A stretch of DNA of 64,000 bases from Tepidicaulis sp002389665 (GCF_965222285.1 NZ_OZ244942.1:1488001-1552000); one strand, 5' to 3'. Counted from the stretch's first letter, positions 35,518-44,829 are shown. Numbers and translations: made by a program. The notes: generated by a model not told the origin, from the sequence alone.

Positions 35518-36894
35518 ATGAAAGTCATTATTTGCGGTGCAGGCCAAGTCGGCTTCGGCATTGCCAAGCAGCTTGCTGCTGAAAAAAACGACGTCACTGT
35601 CGTCGACCAGTCGCCCAATCTCGTTCAGTCGATCAGTGACAGCCTGGATGTGCGCGCCATTGTGGGCCACGGCGCGCATCCGGATGTGCTGGACCGGGCA
35701 GGCGCGCGCGATGCCGATATGCTCATCGCCGTGACGTTCCATGACGAAGTGAACATGGTTGCCTGCCAGGTGGCGCATTCCGTTTTTAACGTGCCGACCA
35801 AGATCGCCCGTATCCGTGCGCAAAGCTATTTGCAGCCGGTCTGGCAGGATCTTTTCGCGCGCGATCACATGCCCATCGACGTGATCATTTCGCCGGAGCT
35901 GGAAGTCGGGCGCACGGTGCTGCGCCGTCTGGCCATGCCCGGCGCTTTCGAGACAGTGGATTTTGCCGAAGGGCGCGTCAATGTCGTAGGCATCAACATC
36001 GAAGACGATTGCCCCATCGTCAACACACCCCTCAAACAGCTGACCGAGCTTTTCCCTGACCTGCGTGCGCGTGTCGTTGGTATCGTGCGCAACGGCTCGC
36101 TTTTCGTGCCGCACCGGGACGATCAGATGCTGGTGGGGGACGAAGTTTATCTTGCCTCCGATGCCCGCGACGTCAAACGCTCGCTTGCCATTTTCGGTCA
36201 TGAGGAAAAACAGGCCCGCAAGGTGCTGATCGTCGGCGGCGGCAATATCGGTCTTTATGTGGCCCGTCAATTGGAGAAAAAAGAATCCGGCGTACGCGTC
36301 AAAGTGGTCGAGCGGGACCGCCAGCGCGCCGTCTATGCCGCCGACCATTTGAAACGCACGATCGTGCTGAATGGTGACGGGCTCGATCCGCAATTGCTGC
36401 GGGAGGCGGGCATTGGCGATACCGAAACCATCGTCACGCTCACCAATGACGATCAGGCCAATATTCTGACCTGCGTACTGGCGAAGCGGGAAGGCTGCAG
36501 CCGGGCAATGAGCCTCATCAACAACCGCACCTATTCGCCTCTGATGCGCTCGCTCGGTATCGACGCCTTCCTCAATCCGCGCGCCACCACGGTCTCGCAT
36601 GTGCTGCAGCATGTGCGCCGGGGCCGTATCCGCGGGCTGCATTCGGTGCATGACGGGGCGGCCGAAGTGATCGAGGCCGAGGCGCTGGAAACCTCGCCGC
36701 TGGTCGGTAAGCCCCTGCGTGACGTGCAACTGCCCGACGGTATTCTCATCGGCGCCATCGTGCGCGGTAAGGAAATCGTCATTCCGCGCGGGGATACGGA
36801 GGTGGCGGCGAAAGACCGCGTGATTATTTTTGCCCGTGCGGATCAGGTTCCGACTGTGGAGCAGATGTTCCGGGTCAGCCTGGAATTCTTCTGA
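35518..36894 (+). CDS. trkA: Trk potassium uptake regulator TrkA
   Basis: Cytoplasmic NAD-binding gating subunit of the Trk potassium channel. The 458-residue protein has two RCK units, each with a Rossmann motif (IICGAGQVGFGIAKQL at 3-18; LIVGGGNIGLYVARQL near 236) followed by a TrkA-C domain. GAGGT precedes the ATG. It lies 30 bases after ntrX and 6 bases before trkH, so the channel and its gate are co-expressed. Confidence 0.96.
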   Translation: MKVIICGAGQVGFGIAKQLAAEKNDVTVVDQSPNLVQSISDSLDVRAIVGHGAHPDVLDRAGARDADMLIAVTFHDEVNMVACQVAHSVFNVPTKIARIRAQSYLQPVWQDLFARDHMPIDVIISPELEVGRTVLRRLAMPGAFETVDFAEGRVNVVGINIEDDCPIVNTPLKQLTELFPDLRARVVGIVRNGSLFVPHRDDQMLVGDEVYLASDARDVKRSLAIFGHEEKQARKVLIVGGGNIGLYVARQLEKKESGVRVKVVERDRQRAVYAADHLKRTIVLNGDGLDPQLLREAGIGDTETIVTLTNDDQANILTCVLAKREGCSRAMSLINNRTYSPLMRSLGIDAFLNPRATTVSHVLQHVRRGRIRGLHSVHDGAAEVIEAEALETSPLVGKPLRDVQLPDGILIGAIVRGKEIVIPRGDTEVAAKDRVIIFARADQVPTVEQMFRVSLEFF

Positions 36895-36900
36895 CGCGCA

Positions 36901-38355
36901 ATGGTTTATTCCAACATCCTGCATGCGCTGGGCTGGCTGATCCTCGTGATCGCCGTCGCCATGGTCGTGCCGCTCATTTTCGCCTTCGGCACGGCGGATG
37001 CCAAAGCCTTCTCCGCGTTCAGTCTTAGTTTTCTCTTCACGCTCTTTTCAGGCGGGGCGCTCATCATGGCGTTCCGCGATACGGGCGCGTCCCTGACGAA
37101 GCGCGATCTTCTGCCTTTCGTGGCGGCGGGATGGACCGTGATGTCCTTCTTCGGGGCCTTGCCGTTTTTCACCATCCATCCGGATGCGAGTTTTACCGGC
37201 GCGGTGTTCGAATCCGTTTCCGGCATCACGACGACGGGCGCCACGGTGTTCGAGACGCTGGATGATAAATCCCGCGCGCTTATTCTCTGGCGCGCCCTTC
37301 TGCAATGGCTGGGCGGCTGGGGGAGTGTATTTCTCGGTGCGGCGGTTTTTGCCTCGTTCGGCATTGGCGGCATGTCGCTGCGCCTCTCCCCCCTGACGCG
37401 GGGGGAGACGACCAATCCCTTGCAGCGCCTGCGCTCGACGGCAACCGAAATCGGGCGGATTTATACGACACTCACCCTGGTCGGGCTGCTGGTTGTCTGG
37501 GCAAGCGGGGTTCCCGCCTTCGATGCGATCTGTCTGACCCTGTCCGCCGTTTCGACCGGCGGCTTTGTACCCACCGATGCGGGGCTTTCGGCTTATGAGG
37601 GGATTGCGCCGAAATTCTGGTTAATGGTGCTCATGTGCCTTGGCGCAATCAGCTTTGCCACCCACCGCCAGGTGGTGCGCACGGGCCTGCGCGCCGTGCG
37701 GGAAGACCCGGAGGTACTCTATTTCTTCAACCTGGTGCTCGCGGCAAGCCTCGTCATCTGGTTCGTGACGCTCATCGCCGCGCCGGGGCACGGGGATATC
37801 TTCTCGACGCTTTTCGCCGTCATCTCACTCGTCTCCACCACCGGCTGGCTTCCCCATGAAGCGGCCTGGATCGAGCGCACCTCGCCGGTGCTGCTTCTCG
37901 GCCTGGCGGTGATCGGGGGGAGCACGCTTTCCACCGCAGGCGGGCTCAAGCTGCTGCGTGCCGGGCTTCTCGTCAAGCAGAGCGGCAAAGAGTTGCAGCG
38001 CCTCGTTTATCCGCACGGCATCATCCAAAGCCGGTTCGGCGATAGGACCTTCGGCATTCAGCTCATGAAAAGCGTCTGGGCCTTTTTCGTGGTTTTCGTC
38101 ACGGCGCTGGGGTTCGGCGGCATTGTCTTCGCCGCCATGGGCATCGATATGGAGCCGGCCTTTGCCGCCGCGCTTTCACTGCTTGCCAATGTCGGCCCGG
38201 CCTACGATATGGCCCGGCTGGCGGGCATGGACGGGCCGAGCATTCATGACTTTTCCACTCTCGCCAAATGGTGGGGCATCATTATCATGCTGGCAGGCCG
38301 GCTTGAGCTCGTGCTCGTGCTGGCGTTGACGAACCGCGCATTCTGGCGCGGCTGA
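36901..38355 (+). CDS. trkH: Trk potassium uptake transmembrane protein
   Basis: The 484-residue membrane protein with about ten to twelve helices forms the potassium-conducting pore. The pore-loop repeats are visible as SGITTTGATVFETLD, LSAVSTGGFVPTDAG, ISLVSTTGWLPHEA and the divergent fourth LLANVGPAYDMA. The start is six bases after trkA. Whether it is TrkH or the close TrkG-type cannot be told. Confidence 0.94.
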   Translation: MVYSNILHALGWLILVIAVAMVVPLIFAFGTADAKAFSAFSLSFLFTLFSGGALIMAFRDTGASLTKRDLLPFVAAGWTVMSFFGALPFFTIHPDASFTGAVFESVSGITTTGATVFETLDDKSRALILWRALLQWLGGWGSVFLGAAVFASFGIGGMSLRLSPLTRGETTNPLQRLRSTATEIGRIYTTLTLVGLLVVWASGVPAFDAICLTLSAVSTGGFVPTDAGLSAYEGIAPKFWLMVLMCLGAISFATHRQVVRTGLRAVREDPEVLYFFNLVLAASLVIWFVTLIAAPGHGDIFSTLFAVISLVSTTGWLPHEAAWIERTSPVLLLGLAVIGGSTLSTAGGLKLLRAGLLVKQSGKELQRLVYPHGIIQSRFGDRTFGIQLMKSVWAFFVVFVTALGFGGIVFAAMGIDMEPAFAAALSLLANVGPAYDMARLAGMDGPSIHDFSTLAKWWGIIIMLAGRLELVLVLALTNRAFWRG

Positions 38356-38370
38356 TTTTAGAAGGACACC

Positions 38371-39225
38371 ATGCCCCGCACCGCTTATGTCAATGGACGC
38401 TATGTGCCGCATGCCAGAGCCAGCGTTCATATTGAAGACCGCGGCTACCAGTTCGCCGACGGCGTTTATGAAGTGGCGGGACTGCGCGGCGGGCTTTTCA
38501 TGGATATGGGGCTGCATATGGCCCGCCTCGAGCGCTCGCTCGGCGAGCTGGACATTACCCCGCCCATGTCCATGGAGGCACTGAAGGCGGTCCTGCGCGA
38601 GACCGTGCGCCGCAACCGGCTGACCGACGGCTATGTCTATTTTCAGATCACCCGCGGCGTCGCCCCGCGCGACCACGCCTTTCCAGCACACGCACGAAGC
38701 GCATTGGTGGTGACCGCGAAGCGCATCCCGCCCGGCCGTTTCGACGCGGCGATGGAGAGCGGCATCAAAGTCATTTGCGTGCCGGACCGGCGCTGGCAGC
38801 GGCGTGATATAAAATCCATCGCGCTCCTGCCCAATATTCTTGCAAAACAGGAGGCACGCGCTGCCGGGGCTTATGAAGCCTGGCAGGTCGAGGACGGTGT
38901 CGTCACAGAAGGCTCATCCACCAATGCCTGGATCGTGACTAGGGCAAACACCCTTGTAACCCATCCGGCAGGCCCCGCCATTTTGAACGGGGTGACCCGC
39001 CAGGTCCTGCTGCAGGCGGCAAAACAGGCGGATATGAAGGTCGAGGAAAGGCCTTTTACACCGGAAGAAACCTATGAGGCGGCTGAGGCGTTCATATCTT
39101 CTTCATCGGCAGTCCTCTTGCCGGTCGTCGAAGTCGATGGCAAAAAGATCGGGCAGGGCATTCCCGGCCCGGTGGCACGAAAACTGCGTGAGCTTTACGA
39201 GGCAGTGGCCGAATTCTCGCCTTAA
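38371..39225 (+). CDS. dat: D-amino-acid transaminase
   Basis: PLP fold-type IV aminotransferase of 284 residues. The N-terminus VHIEDRGYQFADGVYEV and the PLP lysine Lys148 in DIKSIALLPN match bacterial D-amino-acid transaminases, which supply D-glutamate or D-alanine. VVTEGSSTNAWIV marks the cofactor phosphate region. It lies 15 bases after trkH, in the place it occupies in rhizobial and Brucella ntr clusters. Confidence 0.9.
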   Translation: MPRTAYVNGRYVPHARASVHIEDRGYQFADGVYEVAGLRGGLFMDMGLHMARLERSLGELDITPPMSMEALKAVLRETVRRNRLTDGYVYFQITRGVAPRDHAFPAHARSALVVTAKRIPPGRFDAAMESGIKVICVPDRRWQRRDIKSIALLPNILAKQEARAAGAYEAWQVEDGVVTEGSSTNAWIVTRANTLVTHPAGPAILNGVTRQVLLQAAKQADMKVEERPFTPEETYEAAEAFISSSSAVLLPVVEVDGKKIGQGIPGPVARKLRELYEAVAEFSP

Positions 39226-39276
39226 CTTCGCCCGCATGAACCACTAAGGTGAAAGAGCGATACAAGGCGGGCGAAG
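39226..39276 (+). other. Long inverted repeat between dat and hfq
   Basis: CTTCGCCCGC (39226-39235) is perfectly mirrored by GCGGGCGAAG (39267-39276), enclosing 31 bases. It begins right after the dat stop. Without a following T-run it is not a classic terminator; it may protect the upstream mRNA end or shape the hfq leader. Confidence 0.45.
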
Positions 39277-39390
39277 CTCTTGCCTGGCAAAAACGACGCC
39301 CCACCTATTAGGCAGACCGTGCAAGAGTTCGCCTATCAATTTGAACAACCGTTCTCTCTCATTGTGGCGTTGGGGGGAAGAGCGGAAAAA

Positions 39391-39642
39391 ATGGGTCAAC
39401 CCATGTCAGACAAAACACAAAATCTGCAGGACACGTTTCTCAACAATGTCCGTAAAAATAAGATCAACCTGACCGTCTTTCTGGTAAACGGCGTCAAGCT
39501 ACAGGGCGTGATTACCTGGTTCGACAATTTCTGCGTTCTGTTGCGCCGCGACGGTCACTCGCAATTGGTCTACAAGCACGCAATTTCCACCATTATGCCC
39601 GGCCAGCCCGTTCAATTGTTCGACGGGGAAGAGGGCGAGTAA
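39391..39642 (+). CDS. hfq: RNA-binding protein Hfq
   Basis: Hexameric RNA chaperone for small-RNA regulation. The 83-residue protein carries Sm1 (QNLQDTFLNNVRKNK to VNGVKLQGVITWFDNFCVLL) and Sm2 (YKHAIS) with the family end STIMPGQPVQL. The start at 39391 has GGGGGAAG about ten bases upstream; an ATG at 39403 (MSDKTQ) is also possible and would give 79 residues. It precedes hflX, the usual pair. Confidence 0.97.
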   Translation: MGQPMSDKTQNLQDTFLNNVRKNKINLTVFLVNGVKLQGVITWFDNFCVLLRRDGHSQLVYKHAISTIMPGQPVQLFDGEEGE

Positions 39643-39668
39643 GTTTCCGGTGTGAGGCCGGCTTAAGA

Positions 39669-41093
39669 TTGACAGACCATCGTAAACTTCCGTCTTCCGG
39701 TAAGAAGGCGGCCGTCGGCGCACAGGAAAAGGCGCGCGGCCCGGCAGAATTCCAGATCGGCCCGAAAGAGCCGACCCGCGCGTTCGTCATCGTCCCCTGG
39801 TTCAAGGCGCAGAAAGATGCGCGCCGTAAGCCGGAAAACCGGCTGGAAGAAGCGGTCGGACTGGCTGCGGCTATCGATCTGGACATCGTGGGCCGGGAAG
39901 TCGTGATGATTACGCAGGCGCGCCCTGCGACCTTGATCGGTACCGGCAAGCTCGAAGAACTGGGCGAGCTTATGTCCGCGCTGCATGTCGAGCTTGTGGT
40001 GGTGGACGGCACGCTGACGCCCGGCCAGCAGCGCAATCTGGAAAAAGCCTGGAAGGTGAAGGTGCTGGACCGCACCGGCCTCATCCTTGAAATTTTCGGG
40101 GCCCGCGCCGCCACCCGTGAAGGTGCCTTGCAGGTAGAGCTTGCCCATCTAACCTATCAGAAAAGCCGGCTTGTGCGCTCCTGGACCCACCTTGAGCGCC
40201 AGCGCGGCGGCACCGGCTTTCTCGGCGGGCCGGGTGAAACCCAGATCGAGGCGGACAGGCGCGCCATTCAGGATAAGATCAACCGGCTGGAAAAGCAGCT
40301 CGACAAGGTCAAGCGTACGCGCGAGTTGCACCGCAAGGGCCGCCGGGAGGCGCCTTATCCCGTCATCGCGCTGGTGGGCTATACCAACGCAGGCAAATCC
40401 ACGCTCTTCAACCGGCTGACCAAGGCGAGCGTCTTTGCCAAAGACCTGCTCTTTGCCACGCTTGACCCGACCATGCGGCTTGTCGACTTGCCAAGCGGGC
40501 GCAAGGTCGTGCTATCGGACACGGTGGGCTTCATCTCCGACCTGCCGACTCATCTCGTTGCCGCTTTCCGTGCGACACTGGAAGAAGTGCTGGAAGCGGA
40601 AATCATTCTGCATGTGCGCGATATCTCCCATGAGGAAACGGACGCTCAGCGGGCCGATGTGCTCGATGTGCTCAAAACCCTCGGCATCGAGCAGGACGGC
40701 GAGCGCCCCATTATCGAAGTGCTGAATAAAGCCGATCTGATGGAACCGGAACGGCGTGCGGCGCTGCTCAATCAGACGGACCGGCAAAAGGAAGTGACGC
40801 TGATTTCCGCGCTGACGGGAGAGGGGGTGGACCACCTGCTGGCCGACCTCGATGCGCTCCTGGCAGAACAGGCGCTGGTGGTTGAGGCGGCGCTGGGGCC
40901 GGAGGAGGCCGAGGCCTTGGCCTGGTTGCACCAGCAGGGCGTTGTGTCGGGGCAGGAAATGGATGAGGACGGCACGAACCATCTCGTGCTCAAGCTTGAT
41001 GACGTGACGCTTGGCCGGTTCCGCAAACGTTTTGCCGCCACCGCAGCGCGGGTACTGACCGGCATACCCGAGCGCGAAGCGGAAGAAGGCTGA
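39669..41093 (+). CDS. hflX: Ribosome-associated GTPase HflX
   Basis: Splits stalled or hibernating ribosomes under stress. The 474 residues include the N-terminal HflX domain (with ARPATLIGTGKLEELGEL), a coiled coil (about 205-225) and a G domain with GYTNAGKST, DTVGFISDLP, and the NKAD-type VLNKADL. Translation must begin at TTG (39669), as no ATG occurs before conserved sequence. In other alphaproteobacteria mazG follows directly; here the pst block intervenes. Confidence 0.95.
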   Translation: MTDHRKLPSSGKKAAVGAQEKARGPAEFQIGPKEPTRAFVIVPWFKAQKDARRKPENRLEEAVGLAAAIDLDIVGREVVMITQARPATLIGTGKLEELGELMSALHVELVVVDGTLTPGQQRNLEKAWKVKVLDRTGLILEIFGARAATREGALQVELAHLTYQKSRLVRSWTHLERQRGGTGFLGGPGETQIEADRRAIQDKINRLEKQLDKVKRTRELHRKGRREAPYPVIALVGYTNAGKSTLFNRLTKASVFAKDLLFATLDPTMRLVDLPSGRKVVLSDTVGFISDLPTHLVAAFRATLEEVLEAEIILHVRDISHEETDAQRADVLDVLKTLGIEQDGERPIIEVLNKADLMEPERRAALLNQTDRQKEVTLISALTGEGVDHLLADLDALLAEQALVVEAALGPEEAEALAWLHQQGVVSGQEMDEDGTNHLVLKLDDVTLGRFRKRFAATAARVLTGIPEREAEEG

Positions 41094-41106
41094 GGTTTCT
41101 GCGTGC

Positions 41107-41409
41107 CTAGCGGGCGAAGGTCAGTTTGCAGCAGCCCAGTTCCAGTGCATCGCGCCTCTTGTCATAGATGCCGGGCGCAAGGCTGTAGGCGATGGATTTG
41201 CCGCGCCGTTCGCTCAAAAGAAAGCCGCTCTCTTTCAAGGTTTTAAGGTGATGGGAGAGGAGATTCTGGCCGATGGCAAGGCCTGCATTGATCTCCTTCA
41301 CCACCTTCGGACCGGCGGCGAGAAGCCGCAAAATGTAAAGCCGCGTCGGGTCGGCCACGAGTTTCAGGATATCGGCGCAAGCCGCCTCGGGTGTAGATAC
41401 TTTCATCAT
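41107..41409 (-). CDS. ArsR/SmtB-type winged-helix regulator
   Basis: A 100-residue protein with an ArsR-type DNA-binding domain: KLVADPTRLYILRLLAAGPKVVKEI, then the recognition helix IGQNLLSHHLKTLKESGFL and wing RRGKSIAYSL. A vicinal Cys pair near the C-terminus (LELGCCKLTF) could bind a thiophilic metal or arsenite; the classic ELCVCDL motif is absent. It is the last gene of the pstSCAB run, 9 bases after pstB, so it may regulate phosphate (or arsenate) uptake. That role is inference. Confidence 0.85.
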   Translation of the reverse strand: MMKVSTPEAACADILKLVADPTRLYILRLLAAGPKVVKEINAGLAIGQNLLSHHLKTLKESGFLLSERRGKSIAYSLAPGIYDKRRDALELGCCKLTFAR

Positions 41410-41418
41410 CTTGCCTCC

Positions 41419-42195
41419 CTAGCCGATATGACCGGCGAAATAGGCCCGGGACACCTCTTCCCGGGGATTATTGAACATGGTGTCGGCAGATCCGCTCTCG
41501 GCGACATAGCCTTGTCCGTCTTTCATCCAGAAAAACGTCACCGTATCGGCAAGACGCCGGGCCTGGGCTAAATTATGCGTGACGAGCACCAGGCTCATCT
41601 GGGATTTGAGCTCGCCGAGCAGTTCTTCGATGAGGCCTGCCGCTATAGGGTCGAGCGCGCTTGTCGGCTCGTCCAGGAGCAGGATACGCGGCTCGAGCGC
41701 CAGCGCGCGGGCGAGGCAGAGCCGTTGCTGCTGGCCGCCGGAAAGCTGAGTTGCCGGTAAATCCAGCCGGTTTTCGACTTCCGCCCAAAGCCCGACGCTT
41801 TTCAGCGCCGCCTCGCTTCGATCCGCGATCTCGCGCCTGTTGCGTCCGAAATGCTCGGTAAGCGGAATTTCCATATTGCGGCGGATGGAAAGGGGAAAGG
41901 GCGCGGGCCGCTGAAAAATCATGGCGACGGAACGGCGCAGCTCTTCGAGGCTCGTGGCGAACCGGTCGAGGCGCGCCCCGAAAAGCTCGATCGTCCCGCC
42001 AACTTTGCAGCCCGGCAGGCTCTCATTGAGGCAGTTAAGCGCAGACAGGAAACTCGATTTACCGCAGCCGGAAGGCCCGACAATGGCGTTGACGGCACAA
42101 TCGAGAAAGGAAGCGGAAATCCCTGTGACGACGGGCTTACCGTCGAAGGCGACCGTGACGTTATGGGTCAGGATGGCAGGAGGAGCGTGCCGCAT
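41419..42195 (-). CDS. pstB: Phosphate ABC transporter ATP-binding protein
   Basis: ATPase of the high-affinity phosphate importer, 258 residues. It has Walker A GPSGCGKS, the signature LSGGQQQRLCLARAL, Walker B ILLLDEPTSALDP and the switch His in LVTHNLAQARR. Its ATG overlaps the pstA stop by one base (TAATG). No phoU or phoB follows, unlike most pst operons. Confidence 0.95.
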   Translation of the reverse strand: MRHAPPAILTHNVTVAFDGKPVVTGISASFLDCAVNAIVGPSGCGKSSFLSALNCLNESLPGCKVGGTIELFGARLDRFATSLEELRRSVAMIFQRPAPFPLSIRRNMEIPLTEHFGRNRREIADRSEAALKSVGLWAEVENRLDLPATQLSGGQQQRLCLARALALEPRILLLDEPTSALDPIAAGLIEELLGELKSQMSLVLVTHNLAQARRLADTVTFFWMKDGQGYVAESGSADTMFNNPREEVSRAYFAGHIG

Positions 42196-43040
42196 TATCG
42201 GTAGTCCCGGTAAGAAGGAGAAAAGCGTGTCAGCGCCATCAGGGCGGCGTTGATCGCAAAAAGCAGAACGACCAGCACAAGCGCCGTGCGGTACGCGTTC
42301 TCGCCGCCGCCCGGCACATTGAGCGCCAGATCGAGAATGTGAATGGAAAGCGTGCGCCCGGAATCGAGCAGGCTTTCCGGCAGCCGCGTGACATAGCCGC
42401 TGGTGAAGATGAGGGCCGCCGTTTCTGCGAGCGCCCGGCCGAGGCCGAGCACCAGCCCGATCATGAGGCCCGGCAGGGCGGCGGGCAGGGCGATCTTTCC
42501 GTAAAAGGTCAGCCGGGAAAGGCCGAGGGCATCCGCCGCCTGGCTGAAGGAGGCAGGCAGGCTGCGCAGGCTTTCCTCGGCGCTGCGGATGAAGAAGGGC
42601 AGCACCATGATGGCAAGCGTCAGCCCGCCCGTGAGAATAGAGATGCGCAGGCCGAGGAGATGCGCGAAGACCGCATTGCCGAACAGGCCGAAAACGATGG
42701 AAGGCACGCCGGCCAGCGTGTCGAGGGAGCGGCGGACCAGCGGCGCAAAGCGCCCGCCGCCCGCCGTATATTCGGCAAGGAAAATCCCTGTGAGAAGCCC
42801 GACGGGCAGCGTCGCGGCAAGGCAGACGAGCAGAATGAGTGCCGTTGCCGCGAGCACTGAGCGGATACCGCCCGCCCTGCCTGCATCCGCCGGATCTTCG
42901 GTTAGAAAGCTGAGCTCGAAACCGGAAAACCCGCGCCAGACGATATCCCCGACAATGAGTGCGAATGCGCCAAGGATTACGAGGCCTGCGGTCCAGATGA
43001 AAAAGGCGGCCAGCCTATTTTGTGTCTGAGGGCGTGTCAT
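42195..43040 (-). CDS. pstA: Phosphate ABC transporter permease PstA
   Basis: A 281-residue inner-membrane permease with about six helices and the ABC permease EAA-type loop (AADALGLSRLTFYGKIALPAALPGLMIG). The fragment LAGVPSIVFGLFG is typical of PstA. It overlaps pstC by four bases and pstB by one. Confidence 0.94.
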   Translation of the reverse strand: MTRPQTQNRLAAFFIWTAGLVILGAFALIVGDIVWRGFSGFELSFLTEDPADAGRAGGIRSVLAATALILLVCLAATLPVGLLTGIFLAEYTAGGGRFAPLVRRSLDTLAGVPSIVFGLFGNAVFAHLLGLRISILTGGLTLAIMVLPFFIRSAEESLRSLPASFSQAADALGLSRLTFYGKIALPAALPGLMIGLVLGLGRALAETAALIFTSGYVTRLPESLLDSGRTLSIHILDLALNVPGGGENAYRTALVLVVLLFAINAALMALTRFSPSYRDYR

Positions 43041-43894
43041 GTGCGCCCCTCCTGCCGCTCGCTGCGCCCGGCCAGGGTGACGAGAAGCAGGGTGACCGCC
43101 ATGACGAGAAAGCCGCTGAAGAAAAGCGCATGCCGGTGCGCGCCTGTCGCATACGCCATTTCAAGGGCGATATTGGCGGTGAGGGTGCGCACGGGGTCTA
43201 GAAGGCTCGAGGGAAGCTGCGGCACATTGCCGGCGACCATGAGCACCGCCATGGTTTCCCCCAGCGCGCGGGCGAAGGCGAGAAACAACCCCGTCACAAT
43301 GCCGCGCCAGGCCGCGGGTAACAGAACGCTGCGCAGTGCCGTCCATTTCGACAGCCCGAGGGCTGTGGCCGCGCGGTGCTGCTCGGCGGGGATCGCGGCA
43401 AGTGCGGCGCTGGAAAAAAGCGCCATGGTCGGCAGGATCATGATGGCAAGTACAAGCCCGGCGGCAAGGATGCTCGTGCCGGGCGCGGCCAGATGCTTGG
43501 CGATGAGCGGCACCAATATGACGAGACCCCAGAGCCCGTAAACGACGCTCGGAATACCGGCGAGCAATTCCACCGCCCGCTGGAAAAACCCGCGCAGGAG
43601 CGGCGGTGAATAAAAATTCTCGAACAGCGCCGCGCCAAGCCCGAGCGGCGCGGCCAGTACGAGCGCGAGCAAAGAAACGGCAAGGGAGCCCAGCACCATG
43701 GGCAGCAGGCCGAAAGCGCCGCTTACCGGGTGCCAGCTCGCGTCCGTCAGGAAAGCAGCAATGCCTGCTTCCTGCAGTGCGGGGAGTGCCTCATAGCCGA
43801 CAAAGAAGGTCACGAAAACGAGCGCGAGCGCTGCGGCAAGCGCGGCGCTCCTCAGGCTGAAAAGAAAAACACGGTCAGCGGCGCGGCGGGACAA
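43037..43894 (-). CDS. pstC: Phosphate ABC transporter permease PstC
   Basis: Permease partner of PstA with about six helices, LLAGIPSVVYGLWGL and the EAA loop (ATALGLSKWTALRSVLLPAAWRGIVTG). I place the start at a TTG (43894): AAGGGC lies seven bases upstream, and this gives 285 residues with a short basic lead-in to the first helix and a 20-base overlap with pstS. An ATG at 43978 would add 28 residues and overlap pstS by 104 bases, which is less likely. Confidence 0.9.
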   Translation of the reverse strand: MSRRAADRVFLFSLRSAALAAALALVFVTFFVGYEALPALQEAGIAAFLTDASWHPVSGAFGLLPMVLGSLAVSLLALVLAAPLGLGAALFENFYSPPLLRGFFQRAVELLAGIPSVVYGLWGLVILVPLIAKHLAAPGTSILAAGLVLAIMILPTMALFSSAALAAIPAEQHRAATALGLSKWTALRSVLLPAAWRGIVTGLFLAFARALGETMAVLMVAGNVPQLPSSLLDPVRTLTANIALEMAYATGAHRHALFFSGFLVMAVTLLLVTLAGRSERQEGRT

Positions 43895-44711
43895 AGGACT
43901 GGCCCTTGATGAGATCGTCCACCTCGGCGGATTGCGCAAAGGCAAGGAAGGCGGCGGCCTTTTCCGAAATATCTCCATGCGTGACGAGGTTCAGCTCGCG
44001 GGCCATCGGGAAGGAGCCATCGGCCACGGTCGCCGTGCTTGCTTCGACCCCGTCAAGTTTGACGAGCTTGATCGCCGCGCCGTTTTCAATCGCAACTTCC
44101 GCCGTGCCGATGGAAACGTAGCCGATACCGCTCGGGTTGGCCGCGACGGTTTTTATGCCTTGCTCATTGTCGCCGACAATGACGTCTGGCGTGATGGAGG
44201 GATTGTCGAGCTTGAAATGGTCGAGAAAGACTTCCAGGGTCGAGCGGCCTTCGGCTTTGTGAATGAGAATGATCCCTGCATCCGGCCCGCCCAGCACCTC
44301 CCAGCTCGTAATTTCGCGCTTATAGATTGAGACGACCTCAGCGCCGGTAATCGCCTCGATCGGATTGCTGGCATGAACGATGATGCCCACCCCGTCCCGG
44401 GCGAGAAGGTGCCCGGTCAGATCAGCTTCATCCGCTTTTAGACTGCGGGAGACCATGCCGATATCGGCAAGTCCCTTGCGCGCATCGGCCATGCCGCGCG
44501 AGGAACCGCCTGTTTCAACGTCGATCCGAACAGTGCCGTTCTGCTCCTCGTAGCGCTTGGCGATTTCGAGCGCGAGCGGCGCAATAGTGCTCGATCCCGT
44601 CAAGGTAAGGCGGGTTTTTTCCCCGTCTTCGGAGGAAGAGCTCTGAAAGAAGAAGATCGCTGCAGCAGCGGCGGCGAGGATCGCCAGAAGGGTGAGCGTT
44701 CGCGCGGTCAT
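43875..44711 (-). CDS. pstS: Phosphate ABC transporter substrate-binding protein
   Basis: Periplasmic phosphate receptor of 278 residues. A membrane/signal segment (about 6-22) is followed by LTLTGSSTIAPLALEIAKRYEEQ, with the phosphate-contacting Gly-Ser-Ser-Thr, and SSRGMADARKGLADIGMVSRSL. No Cys lipobox is seen. The start at 44711 gives a normal signal peptide. Only a degenerate tandem on the minus strand (TTCACAT...TTTCATT, near 44769-44790) hints at a Pho box. Confidence 0.93.
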   Translation of the reverse strand: MTARTLTLLAILAAAAAAIFFFQSSSSEDGEKTRLTLTGSSTIAPLALEIAKRYEEQNGTVRIDVETGGSSRGMADARKGLADIGMVSRSLKADEADLTGHLLARDGVGIIVHASNPIEAITGAEVVSIYKREITSWEVLGGPDAGIILIHKAEGRSTLEVFLDHFKLDNPSITPDVIVGDNEQGIKTVAANPSGIGYVSIGTAEVAIENGAAIKLVKLDGVEASTATVADGSFPMARELNLVTHGDISEKAAAFLAFAQSAEVDDLIKGQSFVPPRR

Positions 44712-44829
44712 GGCTGATTCCGGTTTTTGATATCCGGGCACCAGCTAGCCGCGCGCAAAGATCAAAGCCAAATGAAATCAATGTGAATGGATATGTTGAG
44801 CAAGGCCGGCTGCCCAATTTTTCATCACA

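Noticed and set aside
44742..44829. Clear Pho box before pstS
   Set aside because: Only a degenerate tandem of TTCACAT/TTTCATT-like halves is visible; too weak to annotate as a site.
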